Source: Solenopsis invicta (Eukaryota; Arthropoda; Insecta; Hymenoptera; Formicidae). Taken from it: DNA of 64,000 bases. The stretch is taken from assembly GCF_016802725.1 (NCBI RefSeq), contig NC_052678.1, forward strand, positions 7,866,001 through 7,930,000, in the 5' to 3' direction. Shown piece after piece: positions 62,499-64,000 of this stretch; position 1 is the first letter of the stretch; each line of letters starts with the position of its first letter. The position numbers were made by a program, and so were the translations under genes. Under the pieces are notes generated by a model. The model was not told the DNA's origin. It made no database searches and saw only the letters and a list, made by a program, of their open reading frames with translations.

Positions 62499-64000
62499 TC
62501 TTTACTTACGAATTCTTAAAGACTTTCTACAATTTAATTACCATTTTATTATAACATGGCCATTTGTATCTTAGAGATTAATAAACAACGAATGAAAACA
62601 AATATGGGTAAGGAATATCATTTCATAATTCATTTTCTTTGTTGTATTATTTTCGTCGTATATTTTCGTCGGGATACCACACTTTCGAAATAATATTTAA
62701 GACGACATCCGTTCTAATTCCGGAATTGCGATCCTTCGGAGTTTTGCACATCTCGCGCTTTACGATGGAAAAGTAATATCTCGAAACGATAATATTTCCT
62801 CTAGCCTGACTCGTTCTAGCCTGACTCGTTTAACTCGAGAAACTACTGTTTTTTTTTTTTAGATTTTTGCATGCGGTTTTTACATGACTGTGTTCCGTCT
62901 GCAAATCCAATTACATGACGTAAGATTTTCTAAAAATGCGATTTATGGGTTGAGACGGAAAAAAACGGTCGGCTTGGCAGCTCTGGGGGGATGGTACTCG
63001 CGCACATTTCATAAACTCGATCGAGCTATAAATCTCGGGCTGTTCGACGAAACGGCACCGCTCCGCTCTTACCCGACTGATTTTGTTTGTAGTACAACCG
63101 AGGATTGTTTAGACGAGCGAGAAAGATTTCGTTTGATCCTAACCGTAAAGCGACTTTCTGGCCTCGCCAACCGGCAAGATTTCCGCGGGGAACGCGGAAG
63201 AGGGGGATAATAATGACTCATTTTAATAGACGGACATATTTTAGTACACGATCACGAGAGAAGCTTCAACAAATATAAAAACTAGCTATTAGCTTAAACG
63301 AACTCAAACGCAGTGTAAATAAATCATAGTAAAATTTCAAAATACAAAGTGTATTAGCGGCTATTTTAATTTTTACTACCTGTCTTTTATTAATTTAAAA
63401 GTTTCAGATTTTTCGCGCGAGAAATGTATTAATTTGTCCAAGTGAACATGCCCTGATTTATTTATTATATGTCTCTAACGTTACATTACACTTCTCTAAT
63501 ATAGCTAGAAAAATAGATATAAGTAAATATTCAGACTAAACCAGAGGTAAAATTCAAATTTATAATCCATACGATTCGATCGTGTCTCGAGAAAAGAAGG
63601 AACTGGCGTCTAAGAATAGTCAAACTGTGACGGATCGCAACGGTTACTGATATGAATCTTTTATTTGATATTTTAATCTCACTCATGACGGGTAGACTTC
63701 GCAGACGACGATTACGAGCCCGGATTAGGAGACGCGCTAATTTTGGCTGAGGTAATCCGAGATTCTCAAGACACGAAAGAATAGGAGCAGAGAAAAATTA
63801 TGAAACGTCCATTAACTGCATTTTCGTTGTCTTTTACAGCTTGTTCCGCGAATTCTATTCTGTTGAGAATAAAAATAGTCTGACCGGAAATTCAAGAATG
63901 CTGTCAAATACTGTCTTGAAAAATGTATATTACGTCGAGTTAAAGCGATATTGATTATATGAGAATATTATAATTTCCGCGATTGCCAAATTAAATAAGT
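62499..64000. other. Non-coding end of window
   Basis: AT-rich with a tandem pair of ctagcctgactcgtt units near 62803-62832 and a CpG-rich patch at 62960-63215. A 108-codon plus-strand ORF in that patch has no recognisable domain and is not called. Confidence 0.45.

Overview
The window looks like nuclear DNA from an insect, most likely a hymenopteran such as an ant. It is AT-rich with scattered CpG-dense patches, rich in (GA)n/(TC)n and (AC)n microsatellites, sparse in coding sequence, and full of short non-autonomous DNA transposons. No bacterial gene organisation, ribosomal RNA, tRNA or CRISPR array was seen. The species call is an inference from composition and gene structure.

The one secure gene is on the minus strand: eight exons between 30153 and 24668 that splice in a single continuous frame (1381 nt, 460 codons plus one base). 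They encode an acidic, Thr/Ser-rich N-terminal stretch with a furin-like RIKR site, an acidic segment with a Ser-Gly glycosaminoglycan attachment site, a SEA domain split over two exons, and three LDL-receptor class A (LDLa) repeats. This order is the N-terminal part (domain I and the start of domain II) of perlecan, the basement-membrane heparan sulfate proteoglycan (Drosophila trol). The signal-peptide exon would lie above 30153, and the remaining LDLa, Ig, laminin-type and LamG exons below 24668. None was found, so the cluster is flanked by very long introns or runs off the window.

Layout. 1-24667: probable large perlecan intron with microsatellites, CpG-rich patches, three copies of a MITE-like family, a 119-bp fold-back and a 591-bp element with pogo/Tigger-like termini. 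24668-30153: the perlecan exons; their introns hold a 261-bp element with 15-bp perfect inverted termini and another copy of the MITE family. 30154-64000: non-coding except for one weak single-exon ORF candidate (62498-62223, minus). It contains a 596-bp element with about 165-bp inverted repeats, a 269-bp MITE, a 227-bp solo LTR with a 4-bp target duplication, two more copies of the MITE family, and a 47-nt (AC)n tract.

The window therefore shows the N-terminal, glycanated part of a large extracellular-matrix gene inside a dense layer of non-autonomous mobile elements. The least expected material is the set of inverted-repeat elements and the unassigned small ORF near 62.4 kb; nothing here clearly amounts to a new multi-gene system.
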